Part shown: piece by piece, positions 9,201 through 18,366 of the stretch
How positions within the stretch are numbered: the stretch's first letter is position 1
Layout of the letters: each line of letters starts with the position of its first letter
DNA from: Marinagarivorans sp.
Lineage (GTDB): Bacteria > Pseudomonadota > Gammaproteobacteria > Pseudomonadales > Cellvibrionaceae
Reading direction: 5' to 3'
Assembly (NCBI GenBank): GCA_028281865.1
Contig: JANQJB010000154.1
Coordinates: 1-32,370, forward strand
DNA length: 32,370 nt
Program-made: the position numbers and the translations under genes
The notes under the pieces: model-generated
What the model was told of the DNA's origin: nothing
Databases searched by the model: none
The model's input: only the letters and a program-made list of their open reading frames with translations

Positions 9201-12200
9201 GGCCCATAATATTCGTAAACTGTTTCGTTACCGTTTGGATCAATAAGTTTTTTGAGCCGACCAATTAAATCTAACACTCGCTCGACCGCATTACCTTCTT
9301 CATCGTATGCAAGAATTACACGATTTTTCGCATCGAAATCAAAATAGGTGGTATAACCATCGGGCGAGGTAACTTTTTTTACATTGCCCGCGGCATCGTA
9401 TTCAAGTGAGGTAATCGCGCCGGATGAGTCAATGCTCTGGATGGGACGATTAACTAAATCGTATTGTGTCGCATTGGAATCAGCCAGAACAATTTCGCCG
9501 CGCACATTACCCATTAAACTACTACCGGTCGGCAAACCCGACGCGTCGTAATTCAAGAAGCGTGTGCCACCGAGTGGGTCGGAGCTTTCCTTTAAACGCC
9601 CAGCAATATCATATTGCATTGAAACCGGATAACGCCCTGCACCAAATGACGTTAATGGGCGCCCAAGCGCATCAAAAGTTGATGCATAGGTGCCAAGGCC
9701 TTCATTCGCAGAAAAAACACCATCGCCATTGGCATCTCCGTAATAGCTGATGCTTTTTACAACAACGCCTTCGGTATTATTGTCATTATCGGTATAGTCG
9801 TAGACGGTATAAGGTCCGCTATTTTTATTGGCAAAGTCCTTAACTTGCCGGCTTAAAGTCAGTTTTCCATTAGCGTCATATTCGTTACGCGTCCAAGCAA
9901 TAATTTTGTCGGCGTTAGCTTCGGGATTAAAGGAAGCCGGTGAAATATTCGCACCGTGACCTTCTTTTAACATAACGGTGTCGGTTAAATTACCCTTCAC
10001 ATCGTATTTATGAATACGATAGTGCCCGCGAGCATTTTTAATTAATTGCGGCGAGCCAAAAGCATTGTAGTGTTGGTAAGTAACGGTTGCACCGGACGGC
10101 AGAGTTTCGCTGCTTAGGTTTTTATCGGCATCATAGCTATAATCCGTGTTGTAACCCATAGGGTCAGTTTCGCGCGTACGCAACATTGGATCGTTCGGGT
10201 CTTCGAAGCGATAGTAGGACTTTCCGCCCAATGCATCGGTAAACTCTGTTAATAGCCCATCTTTATTAAAGGTGTAATACTCCTTTCTACCTAATTCATT
10301 TACAGTTGTTGATTCACGGCGAAATTCATTGTAAGAAAACGTTGCCGTTTCACCCAAGGCATTATAGTGACGATAGGTTTTGCCATTTAAATAATATTCA
10401 AACGTCATTTTATAGCCGTTTGCATATTCAAATGACTTCATTTTATTTTCTAAGTTATGGCCATCGGATGCGGAATAATATTCGTAGCTTGTGGTGTCAC
10501 GATTTTCAATGCGATCTAAGGGGTTACGATAAGCCCTTAAATTGTCATTGGCATCGTAAAAATATTCGTGAGTTTGGTTTGCCCAATCCAAATTAACTTT
10601 GTGGATTAAGTTTTTGTTGGGGTAGTATTCAAACGATAGTGTTCTGTTGTCTGGGTCTTTTACTGAGAGCAAGCGATTGTTTGTGCCATAAGTAAAAGAC
10701 AAGGTGTTGTTGTGAACATCTTTTATACTTGCAACATAGGCTTTAGCGCCAACGTACCAGTCAGCGAGTTCAAAGGTAAAGGTTAGGCCATTTTTTTCGA
10801 TAATTTTTATTTCAAATCCGTCAAACCATCCGTTCTGAAAATCAAATGTTCCTTCACTGTACTCCACGCTAAAGTTAAATCCATCAGGAATAACAGGGTC
10901 ATTAATGTAATACGTATATTCACCGTCATAGTCAGGTTCATATTCTTCGTAATCGATAAAAACTTCTAGGCCAATATATTTTTCGGAACCACTTGAATTT
11001 GTCCACACTATTGTATCGCCGTTACCGTCATTATCCGTATCGATTACAGCAATTTTCTGTTGTAAGCTATGAACCCAACCATTACCCAATGGGCCCGTTT
11101 TTTCGCTATCAGTACTGTTAAAGGTCCGGTTAAAAATTAAAGGTAGTCCACGCGCAGCCAGGCTAATATCCATTTCCTCGTGATACATATTGCCCGTTAC
11201 CATATTAACTGGATCGAATGCGGTAGTATTATATTTTGTATTGCCGTTTCCTATGCCTGAGTTAAGACTATTCTGCTTAACTGCCTGCGCAGTACCCGAA
11301 TTTGCTAACTCGGAGATGGTTGAGCCATTGTTGCTCGTCGCAACAGCGCCAGCGCTCATATCGAAGCCGGTAGAATAATTTGCAGTGAAGCTACTGAAAT
11401 AATTGGCCATTTGTGTTTCGACCGTATAGCCACCTGAGTACGCAGATATCGGGAAGCCAAAAGAAGCTCCGCCAGAGTTAAAAATATTTTCAACAACATA
11501 AACAGGCCCAGACCAGTTCTTATAAGCAACAGGCTTCTTGGCAATAGTGACTTTATTGGACGCGTTACTTAAAAACTGGCTTTCGATATTCGCAACAGTG
11601 CCTGGCAAATAGCATTCATCAACAATATTGTTCTGTGCATCGCATTGGCGAATAAAGGCTTTTAAAGCGTTAACGTTGGTAAAACTCTGCACCTCATTAT
11701 TGGATGATGCTGCAATCTGCAAACCCGAAACGGTACTCACCGCATCTTTTGATGCGTACTCCTGCCAAATAAGGCTCTCCAAATGTGAAGCGGTATATCC
11801 ATTTAAACGAGAAGCGTCAAAATTGAAACCACCTCCTGCAATGTTTACCGACCTATCCAAACCGCCGGGAACATCGACCACAAAATCGTTTGATTGCATT
11901 GCATAAGGTAGGTCGAAAAAATATTCAACGTTAGCTCGGGTTGACGTTAAACCAATATGATGACCAGACCTTCCGGTTGTTTCATTTAAGCGCCCTATTT
12001 TCAAGTTTGCAGCTGTAACATTCTCCATGTATTTTATCAACGCCACATGAAGAAACTCGCCTAGAGTATTATCTAGATCTTGAGCCGGAGTATTGGAATC
12101 ATTTAAAGCATCCAATAATTGCAAGCTACGGGAGCGAATATAGTTATCCGAACCATTAAATGCATATGCATTTAATGCGTAGTAATCCAATAGTGATATC

Positions 12201-14173
12201 GTATCAAATTGTAAGCTCTGAGTATTATCGCCAATGTTACTCACAACTCTTCCGTCTACCTTGACCACCATTTTTAACCACAACTGCCTGTGATCGTTCC
12301 CAGAGCACAAAGTGTATGAAGGCATATTGAGAATTGATGCCCCGTCAACTCGAAAAACCGGACGCAAATTCAAATTGTCCACACTACAATCTTCTAAAAG
12401 AATATTGCCATTTAAAAAATCTAGATATTTCTGCGCATCACTGCTATTGGTTCCTTCGAAAGACAAGGTAATACGATGTTGAGCAAAGTCAGTCATCGGC
12501 AGAGAAAACTCAGATGCTCCCTCCAGCTGAAGAAAAACAAACGCTTTTTTAGTGTTAGATAAAGTGGGCGTTACAGCATCTACAGACTTAACCAAAAACG
12601 GTAAACTATCTGTTATAAACTCAAAGGACGTGTGTTTTTGTTCCCAGTAAGTACCGATGTCATCCAAAATAACATTGGGGTTTGTTTCCCTCGCTTTTTC
12701 AAGTAATTGTTCTGCGAAATGTTCGACCGGCAGCTTATTGGAGCGTTCGGATAAAAATTCATCGTAATTAAACGTGTGATTTACTGTTATGCCGTCTACT
12801 CTCTCGTGAGACTTAAAACTTGTGTCTATTTGAACCCAGCGGTAACTGCTATTTTCTTTACCGTCACCTCTGTAATTGCCATAAGGAAGACACGCTTCAA
12901 CCCATGTGTGAGGAACTGGAATTGATTGAATGCCATCTATTGTCTCGCCTGTTGGATTAGATGCCGGATTTAATTTGTTGGACTGCAACACGGCGCTTAT
13001 TAAAGAAGTAAAGTCTTTAACGCCCCACCAATCCAAATGGCTATTTTTATCTTGTAAATAGATATCTCCATGCACATAGCGAGCGGGATACCCCGATGCA
13101 CGTAATAATGCGACGAGCAAACTGGCGTGATCTATGTCGTTACCACCTCCGCTCGTTAACGTGCCCGATGCACCTTTAACAGAGCCATGATAGTACTCAA
13201 CTCTCATCTCATTCGTTACGTACTCGACCATCTTTAACGGCGAATACTCGAGTTCGTGGGCCAGCGCAGTGATGGAATCGTAAGCAACTTGGTCGATCGA
13301 GGCATCAACCTCCAATTCGCTCGCTGTTAAATTGAGATCAGTTGATAAATTACTGGCAAAATCCGCGCTATCGTTATAACAAGACACTGCTTGAGGTGGT
13401 GTGGGGGGTTGCTGGTAATTATCAGCATGGGCCAAGGGGACGAAAATATCCAATCCAGCTTTTAACAGTTTTAGCAACGCTAGTTTTGGCGTCTTAGTAG
13501 CACTCGAAGATTTAGCTTGTTTATTCTTATTTTTTGGTTTTTTGTCTTTCTTTTTATTTTTTTTCTTATTCTTGGACTTGCCCTTCGTGTCTTTTTTACC
13601 CAAACCTCGGTGGCTCATACCTCCCGGACGGCCGCCCTCGCGCAATTTCAGCGACTTCGTCTTCCGTTTAGCGTTGAATTTATTAATCTTTTGCCCTAAC
13701 TGCGCAACGGCTCGTTTCAACTCTGTCTGGCTTTTGGCTTGCTGAACCTTTTCCAAGCTGTTGGAATAGGACTGAATATGCTTTTCAAATATTCTTATTA
13801 GCGATTTATTGTGTTGTTTCGAGGTCTGACCTTTGCTCAATAATTCATTGACATCGGTAAGTAGCCTTGTCAACTCAAACCGCTTGCTCTCAATCTGGCT
13901 ATTAAACATTGCCGGTTTAACAGTCCCACCCTTAGTCGACTCCAAAAGCGATTTTGTCTCAGCTATATGGACACTAAGTTTGTTTTTAATGGTGTTGAAT
14001 TTGCGGGGGATACCGCGAGATTTAAAATGATCCGTTACAACTGGACTTATTTCGTAGGTGTTTTCTTTAGGTTTTTGGTCCTTGAGATTCCCCGCATAAA
14101 TGAAAGGAGATAGAAGCAAGAAAAAGATACTAGCCAAAAAATATCGGCCGTTTTTTGTACTATCGATAAACAT
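6263..14173 (-). CDS. Giant Sec-exported RHS/YD-repeat polymorphic toxin with transglutaminase-like, CBM6-like and Ntox17-like domains
   Basis: The ATG at 14173 gives 2636 aa; a TTG two codons upstream is less likely. The order is: signal peptide (YFLASIFFLLLSPFIYA); helical region; lysine-rich tract near residues 190-220; a second hydrophobic stretch ending VPLAHAD near 250; a transglutaminase-like domain (about 300-460) with HTWVEA and QIDTSF but GGGNDIDHASLL where a catalytic Cys is expected; a DUF6531-like entry (NMVTGNMYHEEMDI, near 990); YD/RHS repeats (about 1060-1940); a CBM6-like module (about 1960-2100); more YD repeats; the RHS core ending NYIDPWGL (about 2400); a hydrophobic hinge (AAIGTAIPLATVGAGLCVAY); and a tip of about 80 residues. 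That tip (GGFLDRF, NEWTRGPSRTKG, FEWDVQLS, RDGSHANVSLDGRITH) resembles polymorphic toxin type 17 (Ntox17), a predicted nuclease-type toxin. The YD shell normally encapsulates the tip. The Imm31-like gene follows directly. Confidence 0.85.
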   Translation of the reverse strand: MFIDSTKNGRYFLASIFFLLLSPFIYAGNLKDQKPKENTYEISPVVTDHFKSRGIPRKFNTIKNKLSVHIAETKSLLESTKGGTVKPAMFNSQIESKRFELTRLLTDVNELLSKGQTSKQHNKSLIRIFEKHIQSYSNSLEKVQQAKSQTELKRAVAQLGQKINKFNAKRKTKSLKLREGGRPGGMSHRGLGKKDTKGKSKNKKKNKKKDKKPKNKNKQAKSSSATKTPKLALLKLLKAGLDIFVPLAHADNYQQPPTPPQAVSCYNDSADFASNLSTDLNLTASELEVDASIDQVAYDSITALAHELEYSPLKMVEYVTNEMRVEYYHGSVKGASGTLTSGGGNDIDHASLLVALLRASGYPARYVHGDIYLQDKNSHLDWWGVKDFTSLISAVLQSNKLNPASNPTGETIDGIQSIPVPHTWVEACLPYGNYRGDGKENSSYRWVQIDTSFKSHERVDGITVNHTFNYDEFLSERSNKLPVEHFAEQLLEKARETNPNVILDDIGTYWEQKHTSFEFITDSLPFLVKSVDAVTPTLSNTKKAFVFLQLEGASEFSLPMTDFAQHRITLSFEGTNSSDAQKYLDFLNGNILLEDCSVDNLNLRPVFRVDGASILNMPSYTLCSGNDHRQLWLKMVVKVDGRVVSNIGDNTQSLQFDTISLLDYYALNAYAFNGSDNYIRSRSLQLLDALNDSNTPAQDLDNTLGEFLHVALIKYMENVTAANLKIGRLNETTGRSGHHIGLTSTRANVEYFFDLPYAMQSNDFVVDVPGGLDRSVNIAGGGFNFDASRLNGYTASHLESLIWQEYASKDAVSTVSGLQIAASSNNEVQSFTNVNALKAFIRQCDAQNNIVDECYLPGTVANIESQFLSNASNKVTIAKKPVAYKNWSGPVYVVENIFNSGGASFGFPISAYSGGYTVETQMANYFSSFTANYSTGFDMSAGAVATSNNGSTISELANSGTAQAVKQNSLNSGIGNGNTKYNTTAFDPVNMVTGNMYHEEMDISLAARGLPLIFNRTFNSTDSEKTGPLGNGWVHSLQQKIAVIDTDNDGNGDTIVWTNSSGSEKYIGLEVFIDYEEYEPDYDGEYTYYINDPVIPDGFNFSVEYSEGTFDFQNGWFDGFEIKIIEKNGLTFTFELADWYVGAKAYVASIKDVHNNTLSFTYGTNNRLLSVKDPDNRTLSFEYYPNKNLIHKVNLDWANQTHEYFYDANDNLRAYRNPLDRIENRDTTSYEYYSASDGHNLENKMKSFEYANGYKMTFEYYLNGKTYRHYNALGETATFSYNEFRRESTTVNELGRKEYYTFNKDGLLTEFTDALGGKSYYRFEDPNDPMLRTRETDPMGYNTDYSYDADKNLSSETLPSGATVTYQHYNAFGSPQLIKNARGHYRIHKYDVKGNLTDTVMLKEGHGANISPASFNPEANADKIIAWTRNEYDANGKLTLSRQVKDFANKNSGPYTVYDYTDNDNNTEGVVVKSISYYGDANGDGVFSANEGLGTYASTFDALGRPLTSFGAGRYPVSMQYDIAGRLKESSDPLGGTRFLNYDASGLPTGSSLMGNVRGEIVLADSNATQYDLVNRPIQSIDSSGAITSLEYDAAGNVKKVTSPDGYTTYFDFDAKNRVILAYDEEGNAVERVLDLIGRLKKLIDPNGNETVYEYYGPEKNGKVKRVTDAEGRWTEFDYNEADLVSRVVDSSGRETLSFYDELGRVKRVAGPVYSDIVLGNVRPLTSYRYNSLGFRTHVYAGYTNSAAAESSDYETIQSTTEYDDFGRVWRTKNAQNHVWEVLSYDAHDNVTSSRDPLGRTTTSQYGDGGVLLNHQVTGTSGTLTTSYLRNALGQAEQISSANVTYDYEFDTAHRLTKVTDSRGGKYVEYDYSLGGMLNSISDSEGNKTSYLYDPVGRLTGIGTPNNELISYVYDAGGRLQQKIFPNDLVTAYEYFNDNKVKSITTRKFVAPPNFSGTKIPAKIEAEFFTAAYDTTPGNLGDAVCTFSDDVDAQESNDTGGGCHLAFTTAGEWTSYDIYAPQDQTYTLTLRASSARTGKSVHIELDGVDVSGPINIGTGGWNAFANFTVNFPITKGEHTLKVVFDTGDINLNYLDISGNLNSDDNILLQQLYTYNAAGETETVEHSGGIAAQKRRFVYDGVGRLTQEINAQNNAVLDNIAYDPYGNRRQRSFNGVTHFYNNNNLHQINDIRTGSHSGSVVSSFAYDDVGNMLSKTSTGITTSIQYDALDRAISVSKTGLATELYAYDHATMRIQKTVGSAALNYHYSGPDIIAEYDNNWTAPIATYAHGAGMDDPLLRYAANDEVYYHADGLNSIVATSNTSGSIISENRYSAWGLVNSSTGTTPQYGYTGREPNANGLIYYRARFYDPEVGRFTQMDPAGFIDGVNTYAYVLNSPVNYIDPWGLSAAKGNTITGGGSGYPSSGATSVGGASGHGMSPFAVVTTVNAMDQGKTPAWGLKDAAIGTAIPLATVGAGLCVAYAPCAAVLGTGLFVADPESGGGIGGGTRAGTKAATNLTSGTKRTPAEPAFDPRGTAGAAKAFTSVKGRLKAAKLPTTGKIRFVPRKGYDPSNPLPRGPNGGFLDRFNNEWTRGPSRTKGQEFEWDVQLSRTGKSKLGWATRDGSHANVSLDGRITHR

Positions 14174-14373
14174 AGTCAATATCCGTTAAAGTAACTAAAC
14201 CCAATATAATGCGAGGTAACAGGTGAGCTAAGCTAGCTCGCAAAAAATAATTAAAATATCTATAGAGAAATGCACAGAAGAATCAGCGTACATAATTAAA
14301 CCGCTGTTTGTTTTCAATACAATTAAAATCTACATTTGAATTGCAGCCAAAGTACAATTCACGATCACATAAG
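14174..14373. other. Leader between the toxin gene and direct repeat copy A
   Basis: This 200-bp stretch is AT-rich. It contains a small inverted repeat GAGCT-AAGCT-AGCTC near 14225-14239. No SD better than GGA about 8 nt before the toxin ATG is visible. A promoter is expected here, but I could not name convincing -35/-10 boxes. Confidence 0.3.
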
Positions 14374-14474
14374 TTAAAAAACGAACAAAAACATCTGCCA
14401 GAAAAGGCATTCATAGAAAAGGAGTCAGTGGTCAAACCACAACTAACAATAAAGATGCAAGAGAGAAACCCCAT
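14283..14474 (-). CDS. Small Cys-rich ORF of repeat A, 63 aa, doubtful
   Basis: The frame begins MGFLSCIFIVSCGLTTDS and includes FSGRCFCSFF. It aligns with the first 35 residues of a similar ORF in repeat B (18363-18596), with about 20 identities. The possible ribosome site AAGGA is about 12 nt before the ATG, which is too far for confidence. The opposite strand of the same DNA is also open in both copies (ending QERNPIRD and QERNPIRENFLF) and looks as protein-like, and the third codon positions coincide in the two frames. I therefore cannot tell which strand, if either, is coding. Confidence 0.25.
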   Translation of the reverse strand: MGFLSCIFIVSCGLTTDSFSMNAFSGRCFCSFFNLCDRELYFGCNSNVDFNCIENKQRFNYVR

Positions 14475-14645
14475 CCGCGATTAATTTCCTTCTTCAAATA
14501 ATAACCGATACCCTAAATAGCCAGCATAACGATACAATAAGCCATACAAATAAATCAAGCGTTAACTTGTAATAATTTTTTCTGAACTAAATCTTAAACC
14601 CTCAAACTCTTATCCACCACCTCAAACACATCCCTTGATAACCTT
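14374..14645. repeat. Direct repeat copy A (pepN 3' end plus downstream region)
   Basis: The 272 bp align without gaps to 18496-18767 at a constant offset of 4122 bp, with roughly 85% identity by eye. The central 80 nt (14496-14575 against 18618-18697) are identical. The right part carries a copy of the last codons of pepN, and the left part contains the start of a small ORF (MGFLSC...). Homology fades on both sides: near 14374, and after 14645 where the pepN-like sequence stops abruptly. Confidence 0.85.
14594..14645 (-). pseudogene. Duplicated pepN tail fragment (last 16 codons)
   Basis: On the minus strand this reads RLSRDVFEVVDKSLRV followed by TAA, against KLSKDVFEVVDKSLSV at the end of the intact pepN gene. 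Of six codon differences three are silent and three are K/R, K/R and S/R. That is the pattern of a copy that came from a working but diverged pepN allele rather than from random decay. Upstream of the leucine-serine codons all similarity to pepN ends. Confidence 0.8.
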
Positions 14646-14715
14646 AGCAATACAATACATAGCCTCTCTCAATAGCAAAGAATCTAGCTTGTACCAAAAT
14701 GAGTTTTTATATTTA

Positions 14716-17700
14716 CTACTCTAGCGGCATCATCTCAATATTATTGTTTCCATCCGTCGAAATAACATAGTCCCCATCTGAAAACTCTATTATCGATTTG
14801 ACATTTTCATTTTCAAAATCGTTGAGAATATTAAATTCGAAATCAAATAAGTTTACAGTGGAAAAAAATTTATCATGTTTTATTAGTCGGCCATCATCTA
14901 ACCATCTACTAAAAATTTCTCTCGGCTCAGAAAATAGCATTTTTTCGTTGGCGCGCCCTAAATATCCACTTTGTTCTTTAAAAGAATACTTGTCGCCAGT
15001 CGGTGAAATCGTGAACTCGCCTGGCTTTACAAATGGGCCCCATGAAGCTATATCGAGATCTATATTAGCCTCGATTGCAAACTGCTCTGAACATATCGAC
15101 TCGTCCATCTCACTATAATTGTAATCTAGTCGACAGATATAGAGTTTGTCGCCATATTTTTGAGAAAACCAAAATGTTGACGAATCTGAAGACCAAAAAA
15201 ATGAAGAGAGAGGAAGTGTATTAGAGCTCTCAGCACTTTCGATAGCAGCAGTTGGATAAGGTATACGCAGGCGCTTTGACGGATCTGAAATAGATCTCAA
15301 CATCAATCCACCTTGCAATGGGCCTGACTGCCAATGAGTTACTAAATATGTGTCAATTATGCCATCGTTACGAGTAATAGTAGAAATGCTTTCGTGGGAT
15401 TCACCTTCTGCCAAACCTACATAGTATTGAACAGTCGGATTTAATTGATTCATATCAATAAAAAGCATATCTCTTTCTTGAGTAAAATAAATTCGGTTGA
15501 CATCTCTAACATATGTCCAATCATCAGCTTTGAAAATAAACGTGGACGGATAGAAAATATTTTTAGGTCTTACACGTATTGGCGAGATGAAATCTGTAAT
15601 ATTTTTTGAAAATCGGTGAATAAGTCGAATATCATTATCAACCGAAATTAATACTACATCATTATCGTTAACAAATCTCTTCTCGTTCAACATGCCAACG
15701 TAACTCAATGAACCCTTGCCGCAGCTTTTTTCCGAATCCCAGCAGGCAGCATTTTCAGGAAAAGCATCTATTTTGATATCACGATAGTTTGCATTATCGA
15801 TATTAAAAGAATCGGCGTAGCCATCTCCATCGGAGTCCTTTGATATTCTCGAGTCAAAAGGAAAATCATCATGCTCATCTAGAACTCCATCTTGGTCAAA
15901 ATCATCTTTAATCGTTATCTCTCTACTTGTGAAATGCTGATTATTATCCATAAATACTTGATAAAAAGTATTTTTCGTATGAATAACAATACCTTTTGCG
16001 TTGGCGTCTAATTTTGAATAATGGATGTATTTTTGGCGATCAAAATCCCATACGCCAAGAGCTTCCGGCTGAAGAGTCACAACACCGACATCCGTCCAAG
16101 CAATCACATTTGAAGCGAAAGTGTAGCTTGAATCGCCAGCACTACTATAAATACGCTTATCTAAAATCAAATAGTCTCGCTTAGGTGAAAAGATATCTGT
16201 CGGCTGCGGAGTGAACGCTGGCGCATCGCTATTCTCTCTCACAAACAATATGTTATCTTCGTAAAGCAAACATTTTTTATAAAACACATTTGCATTTTCT
16301 GGGCAATACCTAATCCAAGTTTCGTCCGTTGGTAAGCTATCAACCAAGTCTCCATTTTTGTTAAATAAGTAAATGGTCTGCGAGCGATTGTCTGAATTTT
16401 GGTTGCCAACTTGCAGAATACCTTCTTTTATTATTGTAAGAGTCGTGGAATTGATGGCAAGGTCCAGCTCTGGCGTATTTTTAACAACCGTATTAACTAA
16501 AACAGGCTCAGGAACGTTGTCGAATAATAATAAACTACCCAGATTGTTTTGTAAGAGCACATAATTACTCGACTGATCCACACGAACAATTGGAAAAGTT
16601 TGGGACACATCCGAAATAATAATAGGAGGATAAAACACACCTTTTTCAAGGTCGTAACGAAAAGCAGTGTTTTCTGAAGCAATCCAAAACACTGCAATAC
16701 CGTTTGGTGAGACTCCTTTGTAAACCGAAGCAATGTCTGAAGACAACGTAGTAAGGCATATCCCTTCTTCAGTACCGCTGAATTGCAAGTAACACCTCGA
16801 ATCAAATGGAAAATAGTCTTGCTCGTTAACTACTCCATCGTCATCAATATCCGGATCATCACCATCCCCTATTCCATCACCATCAGTATCATTAGAATGT
16901 CGATTATCGTAGGGAAGCGCATCTTCTATATCCGCAACACCATCGTTATCATCATCTAGATCTAAAGAGTCATTGACACCATCCATATCGAAATCACCAT
17001 GCACCCATACTTCGAATTCGCTAGCATCCGAAAACTCACCATTTTCAGCAGTTATTTTTGCCCGGAACCTAAGTCTGTTACGTGCTCCAGGGAGCTTATG
17101 CACAACTAATTGCAGCATGCCCGCTTCATTTTGAGTGACTGTATATTGTGGTTTTGCGAACTCTCGAACTGCACTTAATGGCAAGAAGCCAGGAACTTTT
17201 TGTCTTCCATAAATCCTATCACTTGCAGTAATACCTAGAAGCTCCAAATCATAGCTCAACAAAGATCCGTCAAGCGAGGTATAGTGCCGTGAAAGACTGA
17301 TATTTATTATGTCTTCTTGATCAAAATATGAAACCGATTCCTTGCTTATTTCTTCTTTCGGAGAATCTCGTTCAATAGGTAACATCTCATTCCTACTGTC
17401 ATAGCTTTGGATAAATTCAAAATTATAATAATTTCCATAAACACGATCGTTTTCTCCATGATAGCTCGCCAATACGGTGCTCCTATTAACAAACCTAATA
17501 TTCAGATGGTGATCTTCCTCATCTCCTAAAACAAGCACACCATTCTTTGAAGATAAACCAAATTTTCCTTCACCAGAAATTCCAAGCGATCCTCCAGCGC
17601 TAATAATTTCACCGGTAGTACTTTGCACTATCTTGACTTTATCAAAAACTACAGTTCCTATGATATTATTTTGAAGTCGAAGATCGACTTCAATTGACGT

Positions 17701-18366
17701 ATTATCTTCTAGCGTTTCAACATTTATCGTGCCATAAAATACTTCTCCCCTTTGAGTCCCATAAAGTTCTAATTCTTCTCTGCCGTATTGCGTATGAAGA
17801 TTACGATAATCCACAAATGACTTGGTTTTTACAAAATCACGTCTTTCGTAATCATAAATTACCTCTCCATCAAAGAACGGCTTATCCCCTGAATTGGCTA
17901 ACTTTATACAATTTTGATACAGTATTTTAAACGCATTGGGGGACAAGTCTTGTGCAGGCCGAGTTTCTTCTGATCCATGGAATTCGCAGTTAGTCTTTTC
18001 GTTCCTTCCAGATTTATGTTCCAGGTCCCAACCTAAAGGTGCGATATTAAAGTGATTACTGCCATATATCTCTGTTTCGAGCATCCTATTGGCAGCGCTT
18101 AGGAGTCTCATCGTATATAGTACGAAAGTTGAAGCCCCTTTTCGCGACATTGGTTGCTCAACAGGTTCTCTAATATTAGGGATAGGTTCAACAAGAAAAA
18201 TATTTGAGGGAAGAGGTTCAGATGAGTTACCCGTTTCTTCAGAAGAACTGGAGCCGGGGTTATCAGGGCCTCCAGAACCACAAGCAGATAGATAAAAGGC
18301 CGCAACTAAAGGCAAAATACTACTTATGCTGATTGAAATCAATCGGTAAATATTAACAAGTTTCAT
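14716..18366 (-). CDS. Large outer-membrane-type lipoprotein with two TSP3-like calcium blocks, 1216 aa
   Basis: The N-terminus (ISSILPLVAAFYLSACGSGG) is a lipoprotein signal with lipobox LSAC and acyl-accepting Cys29. A low-complexity Ser/Glu/Pro linker follows. Residues about 60-455 are beta-rich and not recognised. Residues about 455-525 carry Asp-rich repeats (DFDMDGVNDSLDLDDDNDGV, NDTDGDGIGDGDDPDIDDDG) and about 820-890 carry a second block (DDFDQDGVLDEHDDFPFD, KDSDGDGYADSF), both of the thrombospondin-type-3/EF-loop kind. The segments after each block show repeated W/Y-rich beta strands that could be beta-propeller-like. No catalytic motif was found. The start overlaps the stop of a 77-codon ORF as ATGA. 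The gene lies between two direct repeats, which suggests it arrived as a unit. Surface location and calcium binding are inferred; the function is unknown. Confidence 0.8.
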   Translation of the reverse strand: MKLVNIYRLISISISSILPLVAAFYLSACGSGGPDNPGSSSSEETGNSSEPLPSNIFLVEPIPNIREPVEQPMSRKGASTFVLYTMRLLSAANRMLETEIYGSNHFNIAPLGWDLEHKSGRNEKTNCEFHGSEETRPAQDLSPNAFKILYQNCIKLANSGDKPFFDGEVIYDYERRDFVKTKSFVDYRNLHTQYGREELELYGTQRGEVFYGTINVETLEDNTSIEVDLRLQNNIIGTVVFDKVKIVQSTTGEIISAGGSLGISGEGKFGLSSKNGVLVLGDEEDHHLNIRFVNRSTVLASYHGENDRVYGNYYNFEFIQSYDSRNEMLPIERDSPKEEISKESVSYFDQEDIINISLSRHYTSLDGSLLSYDLELLGITASDRIYGRQKVPGFLPLSAVREFAKPQYTVTQNEAGMLQLVVHKLPGARNRLRFRAKITAENGEFSDASEFEVWVHGDFDMDGVNDSLDLDDDNDGVADIEDALPYDNRHSNDTDGDGIGDGDDPDIDDDGVVNEQDYFPFDSRCYLQFSGTEEGICLTTLSSDIASVYKGVSPNGIAVFWIASENTAFRYDLEKGVFYPPIIISDVSQTFPIVRVDQSSNYVLLQNNLGSLLLFDNVPEPVLVNTVVKNTPELDLAINSTTLTIIKEGILQVGNQNSDNRSQTIYLFNKNGDLVDSLPTDETWIRYCPENANVFYKKCLLYEDNILFVRENSDAPAFTPQPTDIFSPKRDYLILDKRIYSSAGDSSYTFASNVIAWTDVGVVTLQPEALGVWDFDRQKYIHYSKLDANAKGIVIHTKNTFYQVFMDNNQHFTSREITIKDDFDQDGVLDEHDDFPFDSRISKDSDGDGYADSFNIDNANYRDIKIDAFPENAACWDSEKSCGKGSLSYVGMLNEKRFVNDNDVVLISVDNDIRLIHRFSKNITDFISPIRVRPKNIFYPSTFIFKADDWTYVRDVNRIYFTQERDMLFIDMNQLNPTVQYYVGLAEGESHESISTITRNDGIIDTYLVTHWQSGPLQGGLMLRSISDPSKRLRIPYPTAAIESAESSNTLPLSSFFWSSDSSTFWFSQKYGDKLYICRLDYNYSEMDESICSEQFAIEANIDLDIASWGPFVKPGEFTISPTGDKYSFKEQSGYLGRANEKMLFSEPREIFSRWLDDGRLIKHDKFFSTVNLFDFEFNILNDFENENVKSIIEFSDGDYVISTDGNNNIEMMPLE

